Below are positions 48,136-61,539 of a stretch of 64,000 nucleotides of DNA, one piece after another; the first letter of the stretch is position 1, and every line of letters starts with the position of its first letter. The position numbers and the translations under genes are program-made. Source of the stretch: Aedes albopictus (Eukaryota; Arthropoda; Insecta; Diptera; Culicidae). The stretch is from contig NC_085138.1 of assembly GCF_035046485.1 (NCBI RefSeq), forward strand, positions 363,199,238-363,263,237, given 5' to 3'. Under the pieces are notes generated by a model. It saw only the letters and a program-made list of their open reading frames with translations, made no database searches and had not been told where the DNA came from.

Positions 48136-48605
48136 ATGGCGAAAGCCAGCTGTTAATGTCATCCTTGGCATTAAATCAAAATTCAGCCATCGCGCAACAA
48201 TAATGGTAATGTCGAAGCCTGCATTCGTTGCGACAACCCACCCAATGCGACAAAAATTTGTCGCAATTGGAACAGAATAGGATGAAGACCGTACACCACA
48301 AGTTTAGAGATCTTTAGGCCTTGCATTACGATTTTCGAGCGGAAACTTCGGAAACTTGGGTTAGTAATAATTGATTATTCACGAGTTCAAAAGTATGCAA
48401 CAAATTAAGCTTCCGTTTTGTCTCCAGCAAAAAAAATGAGACCATGTTATTATATGTTACCAGTTGGGATAAAGAATAATCGCTGCGCCTTCTTTGTTGC
48501 TTGTTTTGTGCCTCTTTTATCTGACAATTCTCTTCTCTGAAAGGCCACAATAAACAGGCCGAAATAAAATCATGATATAAAATACCTATATTGATTTTAT
48601 GGACT
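48136..48605. other. Intergenic sequence, no gene
   Basis: No feature recognised. Confidence 0.4.
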
Positions 48606-48607
48606 GC

Positions 48608-48835
48608 AAAAAAAAAAAAAAAAAAAAGATGCGGAGAACCGTTTTCAGCCAGACTGTTCAGGCTTAACGAAACTTAACACTAGACATGTGACACACGGAG
48701 CATGTACCAGTGGATACAGAGAAAAAACTATTCTCACGAAAAGTTTCATTGTCCGGAGCGGGAATCAAATCCTCACCCCACAGCATGGTGCGATTGGAAG
48801 CTTGATAACCCCAACCGCCTGGCTAAGAGCCTCCG
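48608..48835 (-). mobile_element. tRNA-derived SINE with T-tract 3' end
   Basis: On the - strand: A-box-like tagccaggcggttgggg, B-box-like gaggatttgattcccgctcc (48755-48774), the body cagtctggctgaaaacgg shared with the SINE at 21178, and a 3' run of about 20 T (an A-run on the + strand at 48608-48627). Confidence 0.78.
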
Positions 48836-48839
48836 CTAG

Positions 48840-50060
48840 GTTAAAAGGAAGATTTTTAAGATTCCTTTTGAAACTCAACCAGGAATTTCTTTAGAAATTC
48901 TTCTAGGGTTTCATTAAAAAAAAACTTTTTTTTTAGGTATTCCTGAAGAATTATCTACAGGGTTTTCTTTCAAAGATTCTTTCAAAAGAATTTGGTTTCT
49001 TCAAAAAAAAATTCAAAAATTTATTCAGTTAATACCCGAGATTTATTTGGGAATTGCTGTAGGAAATTCATGAAAAATTCCCACACGAATTTATACATGA
49101 ATTTCGTCAAGGATTCATTTAGAAATTCTTCCAGAGATTTTTGCATTATTACTCTCAGTGATTCAGGCAGAAATTCCACCAGAATTTTTTGCAGATTCCT
49201 TCAGGATTTCCTCCAGATTTCCCTCCATATGTTTCTCTAGAAATTTATTCAACATTTTCTCTGAGGATAAATCCAAAAATTTATCCAAGAATTATTTAAG
49301 GAATTTAATCAAAAATATTGTCTAGTATATTTACAGAAAAACCATTAGAAATATCTCAAATGCTTTTTTTGCAAGAATTGTCACATACGCTTATTCAGAC
49401 GTTTCTCCAGGATTTTGTTTTCAAAAATTCAGGGGCATTTTCAGAAAATGCTCCAAGCATTTTATTAAAAGATTCCTTTCAAGCAACTTTCTTTAAAATT
49501 CCTCAATAAACTTTTTTAGAAATTTCACCAAGGATTTCCCGAAAAGCTTCTTCAGGTATTTCTCCAGGAAGTTCTTCGAAAAAAATATTTAGAGATTCTC
49601 ACTGGAGTTTTCATGCGCTTTCTTCTGTACTACTCCTGAGATCCATCTAAAAGTACTTCCTACAGGGATTGCACAGAAGAAATTTTCAGAAATTCCTGCA
49701 AGGATTCTATAAGAAAATTATTCTGAGAATCCTTATAAACTTCTTATAATAAGATGCTTTTATCTCCAAGTTTTTTTTTTCGAAATTTCAGGGATTTCTA
49801 CAGAAATTTCAGAGAAAGATTTCTTCAAAAGTCCTTCTATGGAAGTTTTCAGGAATTCTTCTATTTTTTAAAATCCTACAGGAATTTCTTCCGAAATTTA
49901 TCAAAGGGTTTGACAAGAGTTCATAAAAAAAATAGTTATTGCTCCTGCAATTCCATCAGAACCAACTTCTAGAGTTTCTTTACAGATCCCTGCCGAATTT
50001 TTTCAGTATTATGTCCAGGGATTTTTCAAAATTCGTTTCATAAAATGTACAAAAATGATT
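48840..50060. repeat. 1.2-kb degenerate ~15-nt array, T-rich half
   Basis: Pyrimidine-rich units such as gaaattcttccagggattt and ttcttcaggtatttctcc. It is the largest block of this class on this strand here. Spurious F/S-rich open frames result. Confidence 0.65.
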
Positions 50061-50860
50061 GAATAATCATTGAAAGATTTTCTGATGGAATCCTTGGAAG
50101 AAGTCCTGATGATACCTATGAAAGAATTCTCAGAACAAAATCTTATGCAATATCTGAAGGCATTTGTACACAAAAATTCCTTCCTACTACCTCGAGGAAT
50201 TTCTGGAGGAAATCCTACAGAAACAAAAACAGCTTCTGGAAAAATTAGAGAACAACTAAAGAAATTTAAAAAAAATTGAAGAAATTCTTGAAAAAATACC
50301 TGAGAGAACTGAAAATCCTCTGCAAGTATTAATATAAAATTTTCTTGGAAAGTTTCCTAAAAAAATGCAGAGGAACAGATTCTGAAGTAATTTCTACAGA
50401 AATTGTTGAGAGAACCTTTGGAAAAATCTGAAAGAATCCCTGAGGAAAGGTCTTAATAAATCCTAAGCAATTTCTGGAGGAATATCTGGAAGAACTATTG
50501 GTGAAACCCCTAGCATAGCTTCCAGAAGAATCTCTGGAGAATTTTGTAGAGCAGTTTCTAAATAAATGGCCGAAAAAACCCTGAATAAATGGAGAAACAT
50601 CTGAAAAAAAAAAACCTTGGCGGAGAAGTCATTGAAAAAGTTTTTGGAAAAAATTCTGGATGTACAAAGAAATTCTCGTCTGAAAGAATCTTAGAATCAT
50701 TGCAAAAAAATCTCCTTGAATTGCAGTTTTCGAAGAAAAAGAAACGTTTGGAGAATTTTTTTTTTGTCGAGAAATGCATAGAACACCACCTGGAGAAAAC
50801 TCTGACAATATTTCTGGAGGAAATTTTCGTGAAATAATAATGCATGAAGAGAATTTCGCG
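50061..50860. repeat. 0.8-kb degenerate ~15-nt array, A-rich half
   Basis: Immediately after 50060 the base asymmetry flips: units become ggaatcctggaagaagtcc, gaatttctggaggaaatcc and similar. The two halves are therefore inverted copies of the same degenerate motif. Confidence 0.65.
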
Positions 50861-51367
50861 AAATAATTCGTTATTGGGCACAATAGTGAAGTCATTTTAT
50901 TAGGGACATACCATTAATATAGGGCACTGAAATTTGGAAACCTTGAATAACTTGCTCTGATTTTACCTTGACGGAACTGGTACACGGTAGGCAAAACGAT
51001 TCCTGAGAAATAAGCATTAAATACCAATCTTGATCACCTGATCCGGGAAGGCCAATCCGAGAAAAACTCATTAACAATATTTCTTTCGAATCTGAGAATT
51101 ATTGTCGCATTTGAGAAAGAATTTTTGAAAAGATTCAAAAAAGCCTGATGAAATGTGATTTATGATCAGTATTCTGTGAAACCTGTAATTTCTCCAGGAT
51201 TCTGAACCAAATGAACAGTGTAGCTCCTAAATATTCTCAGTAGAGCTTTTTCTTGCAGAAAGTCGAACACACTGTTACAACTTATATTCGGCCTGTTCAG
51301 CGTGTATCCTTTTTTCTTGAACTTATGTTTTTTTTTCTTTTTTGTTTATGTGTACTTTTATCTGTAG

Positions 51368-51466
51368 ATTTTTAATCCTAGGATAGTTCATCTTGGGATC
51401 TACGGATTTACTAGAGATAGAGTTTCTCGCTGTAACCATTTCACCAGTTCTACTCCACATTTTTTG
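51368..51466 (-). mobile_element. SINE fragment (relative of 56278-56445)
   Basis: Shares atcttgggatc(t)ac and accatttcaccagttctactccac with the longer copy at 56278, but lacks the middle portion with the B box. Confidence 0.55.
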
Positions 51467-51549
51467 TTTATTTTTGATTTTTTTTTTAATTTTGATGAAG
51501 TTTTCTAAACTTTCAGTTATGTTTGTGTCTCGGCAGAATTCTTAAAATT

Positions 51550-52231
51550 GTGTTTGATGGAATCATTAAGGTGGGGATTTCTTTGCAATCGTTGGCCTGA
51601 AAACGAAGGAAGATTCATCTATGAAAATATTCATGAATTCCTCCCGAAAGTCATCAAATCCGTCCTCCTAAATTTCTCACGGGATTTTTTATGTCTCCTG
51701 GATTTTCATCAAGGATTTCTCCAAGATTCACTCAGGGATTCCTCCTGGGAATTGATCATTGATATAGTTTGGCATTTTTTTTCTGGCTTTATTTTCTCGG
51801 AATTTTTTTAAGATTCGTTTCAGAAGATTCCTGATTTTTTTAAATTCCAGAAAGGATCCTCCAGCATCTTTCTTGTCAAAATTCGTTAGGAATTCCTCCT
51901 GTTATTCGTTCATTGATTTTTTTTTTTCCGGAATTGCTTTGAAAAGGATCCTCCACGAATTCCCGCTGAGATATTTTCCGGCACTCCATCAATGATTCTT
52001 CCCGGAATTCCTTCATTGATTTCGGATGCATTCACGGATAATTCCTGAACTTTTATCAGATTTTTTTTTCTGTGCTGTCTCCCAAGATGCATTTCTTCCA
52101 AGATGTATTTCTTCCGGGCATTCCCTAAGGGACTTCTTGCGGGATAAATTCCTGCATTCATTCCGGTTTTCCAGTAGATTCATTGAAAGATACTTTTGGT
52201 GAATCTTCCTAGAATTTTTAAAGAATTCTTG
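51550..52231. repeat. Degenerate ~15-nt array (T-rich strand)
   Basis: Units ttcctcccgaaagtc, ggatttctccaagattcac, ggaattccttcattgatttc. Same class as above. Confidence 0.6.
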
Positions 52232-52241
52232 GTGATGAATT

Positions 52242-52726
52242 TGAACGAGTCGGAACGCCGGGCAAATATAGAACGTCGTTTATTCAGTTAATGACTGCGA
52301 ATCCAAACAAAGTTAAGGTCAAGCTTGCTATTTGGTGAAAACATTCGCGAAATTATGCGATTCGCCTTCGTCAACGAATACGTTTTCACTCTTCCTCGCT
52401 TTATCAAACCAACCTCCCGTACGAATAGCACACGAACAGACTCAACGCTGATCAGCATTGATGGCTTCTCCTTTTCTCCGTTGAGCTGTTGCGTTCCAAG
52501 CCTGTTTTTTCATCGCTTTCGATGCTTTTCGATCAGCTTATCGCGAAGCATCGTAGGCTGGGAACGTTATTGGTGTGGTGTCGATACATGCGAATGTTGC
52601 TTCTGTGTGCGTATCGAGCGTTCGTGCCGTAGTTTCTAAAACCAACCCATTCGGAGTTGTTCAGCTGTTCGGATGAGCTTGTTGCGACACTGACAGATGT
52701 GTGCAAAATCGTTTGTGAGTTACATC
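52242..52726 (-). mobile_element. Candidate solo LTR
   Basis: Read on the - strand it starts TGTAACTCACAAACG and ends GACTCGTTCA, with AATAAA (ctgaataaacgacg) shortly before the end, as in gypsy-type LTRs. G+C content is clearly different from the degenerate arrays on both sides. No flanking duplication could be matched, so the exact ends are uncertain. Confidence 0.45.
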
Positions 52727-52849
52727 ATGTTCGTTTTGCCACCACTTTGCTTCTGGTCATCGCTCAGCAGTGTACAGTTCAATCGCAAGCGATAAAAATA
52801 CAATTGATAAGTTGATTGAGCATTCGTGAGGTGATAATTTGCATCGTTG

Positions 52850-54250
52850 GTTAAGGTTTCCTTCATTGATTTCTCACGTGACTCCGTTAGAAATTTCTCC
52901 TGGGTTGCCCTCAAGGATTTTATTAGGGAATCTTCCCTAGATTTCTTTTGAGACTCTTCGGGATTTCTTCATTGATTTATCTTGAAATTCTTCAATGCTG
53001 GGGTTCGATTTGAATAGGTCAAATTTGCCCCTGATTTACAGCAAACAAACGACCTAATAATTCCTTCTCGGGTTATCCTTGAGATTGCATCAGGGATTTC
53101 TCCTTCTGGGTTTTCAGATTCCTTCAGATATTTCTCTTGGGCTACCATCAGTGATTTCTTTCAGGGTTTTTTCATTCGGTTTTCTTTAGAGATTTCTCCT
53201 AAGAGTCATTCAGGAATTATTTCACGGATTCTTCCCAGTCCTTCAAGGATTCCTTCGAGATTGCTTCATAGATTTCTCTCGGGATTCCTATAGAATTTCC
53301 TTTTCAGATTCCCCTCCTGGATCCTTTATTCAGGAATTTCATCAGAAATTTCTTCCGGGATTCCTACATTGATTATTCCCGGGTGTTTTTAAGGAATTTA
53401 TACCGGTATTACTTTGGGGTTCCTCTACTAGAGATTCTTGAAATATTTACTTCAAAGATTTTTTCAGGTATTCCTTTAAATATTTCTCCAGCCATTACTT
53501 CAGAGACTCCTTCATGATTTTATTTCAAGATTCCTCCTGAGATTATTTTGTTTTCATGGATTACTTATGTGCTTCCTTCGGGAATTCCTCCAGAGATTTC
53601 TTTCGGGATCCTACACATATTCCTGTTGGGACTATATCAGAAATACCTTCAATAATTCCTTCAGGGATTTCCGCTGGAGTTTCTTAAGGGTTCCTCGGTT
53701 GTTTCAAAATTCTTTTAGAGATTTTTCCAGAAAATTCAGGGAATTTCAGAATTCAGAATTCGCTTCAGGGATTTCTTTAAACTTATTCCTGGGTTTTCTC
53801 CCGCGAACCCATCAGTACTTTTTTCCCGTATCTCAGCACTGATTTCTCTCGGAATTAATTGTTGCTTTCTTCCAGGACATTTATTTGGGGATTCTTTAGG
53901 GGATGCCATCTTGGATTCTTTCAATATTTTTTTCAGCGATTGCCGCATTTCCATTAGGGATTTCTCATAGGCATTCATTCAGGGATTTTTTCCTGAGATT
54001 TTTCCAGGAAATCTTTCCAAGATTATTCCTCCAGGAATATTTTCGGGTGCCTTCCTGAATTCATCCTAGGGTTTGTTTTGTGATTCCTACAGGATTTTCT
54101 TACGAACAGCGATTCTCAAGGATTCTTTTAAGGATTATTTTTAGGGATATCTGACGGGATTGCTGCTGGATTCTTTCAGTGATATCTTCCTATACTAGGA
54201 TTTTTCCTGATACGGGATTCTTCCAGATTTTTTTTCTGAAATTCCTGCTA
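52850..54250. repeat. 1.4-kb degenerate ~15-nt array (T-rich strand)
   Basis: Continuous imperfect units (gggatttcttcattgattt, ggaattcctccagagatttc). Interrupted briefly near 53000-53050 by unrelated sequence. Confidence 0.65.
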
Positions 54251-54916
54251 GCTCAATGTTGCAAGTATAGATGTTCTTCGATCGATACTACAAGCATTTA
54301 TATGAAAAGGCATTGTTGTTTTTAGATTTCCTGGATCCAAAGTTATCGAACCCAGACACCTTCAACATGGTCTGACTAAAAAAAGAAATAAATCGAATCA
54401 AATAAATGTAGAAGCGAAAGAGAAACTATGAAATTTTTTAGATAGATTGACATGTAGATAGCCGTAACGTAAACTGGCGGTTATTTTCATATTCTTTTAG
54501 AAAAGTTATCATCTCTTGCTCTCGTTTTGGGCAAACACTTGGAAAAACAGGCTAAATAGCAAAAAACTTCAAATATCATTTGTTTTTTGAAGGTGTTTCT
54601 TTATTTTTGAATATTTGCAATAAAATAAAAGTATTTAGTTGTATACAACAATCACAAGTAACATTTTGATCAGCAATTATAATTGCAAGTTTTGAGAACC
54701 GTCATAAAACTTAATAGCTTTTATTTCGGTTTTATGATGGTTTTAAGAACCTCTTTTAAGTTATTTGACTGAAATGTTACTTAGGAATGGCTCGTAATGC
54801 ATCCGCTATTTTAAAATATTAGTTTCTAAAAACGAATTAAAAGAGAGCTTTACCGAATATAAAACTGGCTTTTTTCTGACATTTTCTCTTTAAATCTCTA
54901 ACTGATATATAATTCT
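54251..54916. other. Intergenic sequence, no gene
   Basis: AT-rich. Nothing recognised. Confidence 0.4.
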
Positions 54917-54939
54917 CGCTGATGCTTGATTGGAAATTA

Positions 54940-55801
54940 GCATTAGCATTAAGCGAGTCGCACAAATTCGTAGGTGGTACAGTCCTAGACCGCTGTTATG
55001 AGGGGTTGCCTCCTTCCCGTCTGAACCAAAGCACAAAGATTTGGGACTAATCTCTGACTCTTAGACAAGACTGACGCAATCCTCCAATGGTCGAGCACTG
55101 TCCTGGCCACGTCCTTGCGACTGCTGAGGAATGGGAAAGGATGGTTAGTTTTGGACACCTATGAAAAATGTAGACAACTCTACGATCTCTCAGGCCTAGG
55201 TGTCGCGGGAATTTGGGTGTTGTAAGTGGAAGGGTAAACTCCAAAGGATACGCTTGGTTAACGTTCAGGCACACCATTGTTAGACTGCTTCGAATCAGTT
55301 GTCTGCCCAATTCATCCGTCATCTTGTTGGCATTTGGTTGAATTACTAGATTCTTCGGTTAATAATCTGAAATATAAAATAATATTAACATCGTACGTCA
55401 AATAAGCTACATATTAGTGATACGCTCGCCACAGTTACATATTTTTGAAATATTATTTATATCGTACGATACATTTACCTGAATCCTGCTGAAATAAAAT
55501 GTTAATTAGCAGTACATTGAAACACAAATACTACAAAACACAAGGGAAAGAACATCAAACTTTGATCTTGGAATATTTAAAAATACGGTAAATATCAAGA
55601 TCAAAATTTGATTTGGTAGATCTTACACCGCAACGCACCATTTTAAGGTGATCTACCCACGTTACGGGGTAGAATCTTTTTTTCATAGACATGTTTACTA
55701 ACAACTGTATTCATTTACAACGTATACATTTATTACACACTTCAAATCCTCACATTATTGTACAATCATAATAACAACAACAACACATATATATTCTGAC
55801 C
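54940..55801 (-). mobile_element. 862-bp retroposon flanked by a perfect 23-bp duplication
   Basis: cgctgatgcttgattggaaa plus tta occurs at 54917-54939 and 55802-55824. The insert begins gcattagcattaagcgagtcg, a short repeat compatible with a microsatellite tail if the element is read on the - strand. It shares blocks with 18504-19200 (cgcacaaattcgtaggtgg, gtcctagaccgct, ggccacgtccttgcgac). The frame 55047-55322 on the - strand (91 codons) has no motif I recognise. Confidence 0.75.
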
Positions 55802-55824
55802 CGCTGATGCTTGATTGGAAATTA

Positions 55825-56277
55825 TCCCTATTTTCGCATAATTGATGTTTCCTTTTCTTTTTAATTGGTTTTTTTTTCGGTGATCATGAATTTTTTTTTA
55901 ATTCTTAATCACTTAACCTAACTTACAGCTCTATTGTCCACTGGGGCACTACGTGAGCAATTTCAATTGACAGCTCCACTTACATTTTGTACAGCGCCTA
56001 GATTTTATTCTACTTTTATCGAAATGGTTGTCTTTCTGCTGCTTTCACTTTTCTACTTTATACCTAGTAGAATGATGAGTACAAGGATGATGATGGATGG
56101 CCGTTCTTCCTTTCCAGTCCGATTGGGGGTCCATTATTAGTAGCAGTAATAAAGCAGGATGAACGTAAAGAAATGCGAACAATGACAAGATAATTGATAT
56201 TTATGCACCGCGATTTTCAAGAAAATTTCAAAAAGCGCCGAGATATCTAAATGCTTTTTTGTTATCTATAGTAACGA
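55825..56277. other. Intergenic sequence, no gene
   Basis: Nothing recognised apart from T-runs. Confidence 0.4.
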
Positions 56278-56445
56278 AATTTTAAGCCCTAGGCTAGCTC
56301 ATCTCGGGATCCACGCTTTACTTCCCTTCCGAAGGAAAAACACACATTTTGTATGCTTTTCGGGAGTGGGATTCGATCTTAGGTCCTCGGGGTGATAGTC
56401 ACGTGCTTTGACCATCTCACCAGATCTGCTCCACATCTAAAAATC
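56278..56445 (-). mobile_element. tRNA-derived SINE
   Basis: On the - strand: ctggtgagatggtcaaagcac as the A-box side and aagatcgaatcccactccc as B box (about 56361-56379). The rest reads ggatcccgagatgagctagc toward the low-coordinate end. A shorter relative lies at 51368. Confidence 0.65.
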
Positions 56446-58996
56446 AGTCGGATAGACCCATTCTTTTTTATTTTTTTTTTTTTTGAAAAAAGTTATAGTA
56501 TTTATAAAAACAACATCAAAAGATATTTGCCCATAAGTTCGTATGACTTTCCAAATTGTTTAGTATCCCAATTGATAATCAGAACATCAAAATATTTATC
56601 AAGTTTTATTACTGCCTTATGGAAGTATTTTGTCAAGCCATTGGTTTTATTATGAATTCATTAGTCGAACTATTTCGGGCGCCTTGGAAGCGCATTTCTG
56701 TCCATTTAGCAAACATCGCCAGCTGTTCAAACTATCGACCCAAGCATTCAAATACAAATAGAGAAACTTGTTGATTTTGACAAGCAAAACACTTTCCAAA
56801 TGCATTTTCGCACGCCATTATCATAATCTGGAAGATGAAAACTTAGCAATAAATGGTTTTTTATAAGTATGTAATCTGATAAGTGAGTCCCATTTTGTAA
56901 ATATTATAATAATTTCGCAACAGTGTAAAGATTGGTGCCGTTATGAAAACCAAAAACTTTTTTTCAATAAGTTGGAACGAATGTGCTTTTGAGTTGTGTA
57001 TGAACGGGATATCTGTTTTTTACTGTTTATTAATCGAAAGCAACACACACACTGAACGTTTGACGAAGATGAATGAAAAGTTTAGAGAGGAAACAAAATG
57101 GTGCCGTTTGATACGATTAGAGTGTAGGTTATTAATGGTTATTATTACAACATCAGTAATTATGAGACAAGTGTAGCTAATCGAAATTGAAATTCAATAC
57201 AATAATGTGAGAGCTGTGTCCAGTGAGTCACACCTGAGCAAGAATCAGCTACGTAATTCGAGGGAGATTTCAGAACAACCGATCGAAGCTTGCTGCAAAA
57301 CAGACTAAATAGTACTGACGATGCCATGAGGATATTGAAGATACTCGAACAAAAAGTGCGGGAGATGAAATCAAGGACGTCTTCCAATCAGCCGTCTTTC
57401 AGTTGAACTTACTACAGTTAAGTTGTTGAGGTGTAAACGAAACGCAAGAAAATATCAGTTCAGCAAGTCAATCAAATCAATTCCTAATCCATATCTAAAC
57501 CGCTTGGCGCAATGAGTCAAGCGTTAAAACCAAAACTGCAATAAACGAAACATAGCAACCGTAACCTAGTAACCAAGAAAACCAAGAGAAAATTGTGGAC
57601 CCAAACCAACCAACAGATCAACACTCTTTCACAACGCGTTTGTTCAACAGTCCGCAACGGGAAAAACCGCAGCAAGCACAAAACAAATCAATTCCATTTT
57701 TTAGAGTAAAACTCGTGCCCTGGCTAAACTATAGATTGGACAGTGATCATTTCGATGTGAAATTCCGTACACCCCATAGAAACTTTTAACTAACCTTCAG
57801 CTTTTTATGCAATATCGCCGTTTAGCTGTACTGTACCCTACTTAAAATCCGAACGAAAACAATGCAACAACTATCGAAACAAAACTGTGTGTATAAATGT
57901 TTCCAATCACCAAATTTCTACACGTGCAAGAACAGGGTATAATCTGTCGTTGGGCAGAATTTGACCAATCATTTCCTAACAACATTTGCTTCCATTTTTT
58001 GCTATCACCATCGGTAGACATCCATCTGCATCGGTTCATAACTCTCATGCACTTTAGAATTTAATGTCCAAACTGTTGAACCAGTCTAATGCTTGCACAC
58101 TCAGAATCACAACCATAACTGTCACCATTGCCACTATCCATAAGCTTCCATACGGAATCATTTGCACAGCATTTCTATACCGCTCCGATTCGGTAGCAAT
58201 GTCGTACAAAATTAACGGATTCATTTTTTTTTCTTTTCCTCATATATCCATTTCCATTCATAGCTGTTTAATTACCCCGCGTCAATATTTTCTACGCTAT
58301 CCGGATGTTTTATGGTCGGTCGTGTCCGCTTGATTGATTGAACGAGTTTCCCAATCACCACCACGTCTCCCATTATCGCATCGCCCGCTTCATCGTTGCA
58401 TTGTATGGACGGGATGGGCGTTGCTCAATCGGACCCGCAAAACCGCACTTGTGACACGCAAAATAAATGAACATGCCTGCCTACCTTGCCTTTGGTGGGG
58501 GAGGAGGGGAAAACCATGGATTGATTTTTATATGACGCCGTGGCATCAGTGAAAAATCAGCCCCCGTCGTGGTGTGAGGTTGGTCGAGAGATGTTTTTGT
58601 TCCTCGAGGTGTTGAACATAATTACATCGAAAATGTGGTGAAATTTTTACGTGCTCATGCTTGTAGAATTGAGGAGCCCAGTTGTTATAACGTGATATTT
58701 TGGAGGATTTTGTGTTAAGTTCAGTGAAATTTTCTGCGGGATGCAAGCTTTTTATCGGGAAGTCTATGATTCTCATGAAACGCCTCGATCGATTTACAAC
58801 AATTATTGTGGAAAATAATCACATCTAAAAGACGACCAAAACATCAATTTTTAGAAAATTTAAACAATGTTAATGCACTTTAAAAGACAACACTAATCAT
58901 TTTAAGATTTGCATAACAGTCCTCACTAGCAGTCAAAATAAAAAAAAGTTTTGATTGCTTAAGAATGCGGGGTTGGGTAATGAAGGACTCCCATTA
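56446..58996. other. 2.5 kb without a supported gene
   Basis: Short open frames on both strands, none with a recognisable domain or splice context. 57420-57800 is A/C-rich (many caa/aac runs). Possibly unique intergenic DNA. It cannot be excluded that a noncoding transcript lies here. Confidence 0.35.
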
Positions 58997-61158
58997 GGTT
59001 GTCCCAAAATTGCACATGGTTGAAAAGCTTGGGGGCTCACCCTGCAAATGATAGCTAAGGGTGTTAGAAACAAACTTTTGTATGACGGCAACTTTTAGAA
59101 ATGACGTTTAGAGGAGGCCCCGGCGAGATTTTTGAAAAATAGCCATTTTTCTTAATAAATTTCATACAAATATTTTTTACCGTACAAAAATTGGCAATAC
59201 CCATTATTTTTATATGTTTTACAGCTTGATATGGATCCAAACTACTTGGGAAAAATAATTAACGACATGTTTTGCACGTAACTTTGTGATACTAAATTTT
59301 TGGATTTACTAAAATTTGCCATTTTTGATATACTGAGCATTTTACCCATCATAAAAAGTACCTGAAACTAATGCTAATTTAAAACAATTTCCATAAAAAG
59401 ATAGAAAATTTTATGAGGAAAAACTTTGCCGAGGACAGCATGGCGTTTTTTCTATCCGTTTTAGAGTTATTCACGATTTACTATTTGGTAAAATTTGGAT
59501 TTTTAGGTATTTAAAAAAATCACAAAAGAACCGTCCAAAAACACATACAAAGTAAAAAATCACGTATGCTCAACAAGTTTTTGTCTTAATTGTGTTTAGG
59601 AAATATTGTGGCATCATTCATTAAATTTTTGTTTCCGTTGACAAATCCATTTCTTTGATCTAGAAAGGTACCTACTAGCGATAAACTTTATCATTAGGTT
59701 CCATTTTGAGATGCCTTAGTAGGCCATGGCTTTTTTAACGGTTATGTACTGACAATGGTGTGTACGAGCATAATACACAATCAAACGCACGGCACATTTT
59801 CTATATCATTTAGAAGGTGATACATTCCGCAAAACATGCCGATTTTGTTTTTCAATAATGTTGTTCAAATCGTTCAAAGACATGAATAAAACGTTCTAGT
59901 AGCTCCTATCATTTTGATCAACATATAGGACGATAAAAATGACGTCACTTGTTTACGTCCAAAACTGTTGTTTACCAATAATAGCCCACCTTGTCTTATT
60001 GTATGCCGTGTATGTGTTATGGTAAACAAATTGTTATAACCATGGATAACATTACGTTAACTCACTGGTTCATCTCATCCCACCCGTGTTGATAAGATAG
60101 TTCAAATCAGTAGATGTAAAAAAATACATGCCCTGCTTTTCAGAATGTCTTGAATTGGAACTTAGTATCTAAAAATTGGTATTCTTACGTAAGATGTTCG
60201 TAATCGCGATTTGAATTTGGCATGGATCAACGTGTTCGCCTTTATTCACTTTGCCACTGTTTCCTGGGCTGTTTCACTGGACCAGGACTTATACGTCTTC
60301 GTGCGACGAAACAATTGAGAAAATCGACAAGATAGTAAGATAAACGCGAAAATATGCCTCAAAATTTTGTGGAGAATGTCTTTAAAAAATCAATAGGCAG
60401 TACGAAGCTTGTCAAGAGAGCTAGCATTTTAAGAAATCTTTGCTAGTTAATTTCTATATGAAGGGATTGAATAATAAAAAAAAATCAAATAATGATGTCA
60501 CCATAATTCCATAACACAATCAAGATAAAAACTTGTTGAGCATATGTGATTTTTACTTCGTATTTCGTGTTTTTGGGAAGTTCTTATGTGGTATTTAAAA
60601 AAAAAATACCTAAAAATTCAAATTTCACCAAATAGTAAATTGTGAATAACTCTAAAACAGATAGAAAAAACAACATGCTGTCTTCGGCAAAGTTTTTCCT
60701 CATGAAATTTTCTATCTTTTTATGGAAATTGTTTCAAATCAGCATTAGGTTCAGATACTTTTTATGATGGGTAAAATGCAAAGTAATTATATTAAAAAAA
60801 ATGACAAATTTTAGTAAAAAAAATATAAAAAAATGACAAATTTTAGTAAATTCAAAAATTTAGTATCAAAAAGTTACCTGCAAAACATTGCGTTAATTAT
60901 TTTCCCAAGTAGTTTGGATCCATATCAAGCTGTAAAAAATATAAAAATAGTGGGTATTGCCAATTCTTGTACGGTAAAAAATAATTGTATGAAATTTATT
61001 ACGAAAAATGGTCATTTTTTCAAAAATTTCGCCGGGGCGACCTCTGAACGTCATTTTTGAAAGTTGCCGTCATACAAAAGTTTGTTTCTAACACCCTTAG
61101 CTATCATTTGCAGGGTGAGCCTCCAAGCTTTTTGACCATGTGCAATTTTGGGACAACC
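58997..61158. mobile_element. 2162-bp element with ~610-bp terminal inverted repeats, TA duplication
   Basis: The ends are ggttgtcccaaaattgcaca at both sides, with TA at 58995-58996 and 61159-61160. The left arm (to ~59606) pairs with the right arm (from ~60518) at high identity: shared blocks include atttcatacaa, ggatccatatcaagctgtaa and gccgaggacagcatg-like strings. The ~910-bp centre has no transposase. The TA target and noncoding body suggest a non-autonomous Tc1/mariner-type or foldback element. Confidence 0.88.
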
Positions 61159-61539
61159 TAACTCCCTTGCAATCGACTGTAACTCATAGAAGCACCCTTA
61201 AACCTCAATTTCTCTGAAACGCTCTGAATAGGTTTGAAATTCAATTGAACCCCTTAAGACCCTCATAAGCTTTTCTTAACCTTCTTATTGCATCACTGAC
61301 GTGGGGAACATCTCGTTGAAGTAGTGTACGGTTTGGGTAAAAAAATGACTCTCATGCATAAAAAACCCTAATCAATCCACCTAGCGGTGATGGCGCCTTT
61401 CTCGTGCCTTCGAAAACCCATTTCAACAAAACTCAAGTGACATAATGAATATCGCACTTTCATACGTTTGACAGATATCCATTTCATAGCTCCAGAAGTC
61501 ATATCGATTTTCTTGCCCTTGTATTTGAGCCTTGGGCTC

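Noticed and set aside
48992..50837. Several 60-100-codon frames rich in F/S or E/K
   Set aside because: They are translations of the degenerate 15-mer array.
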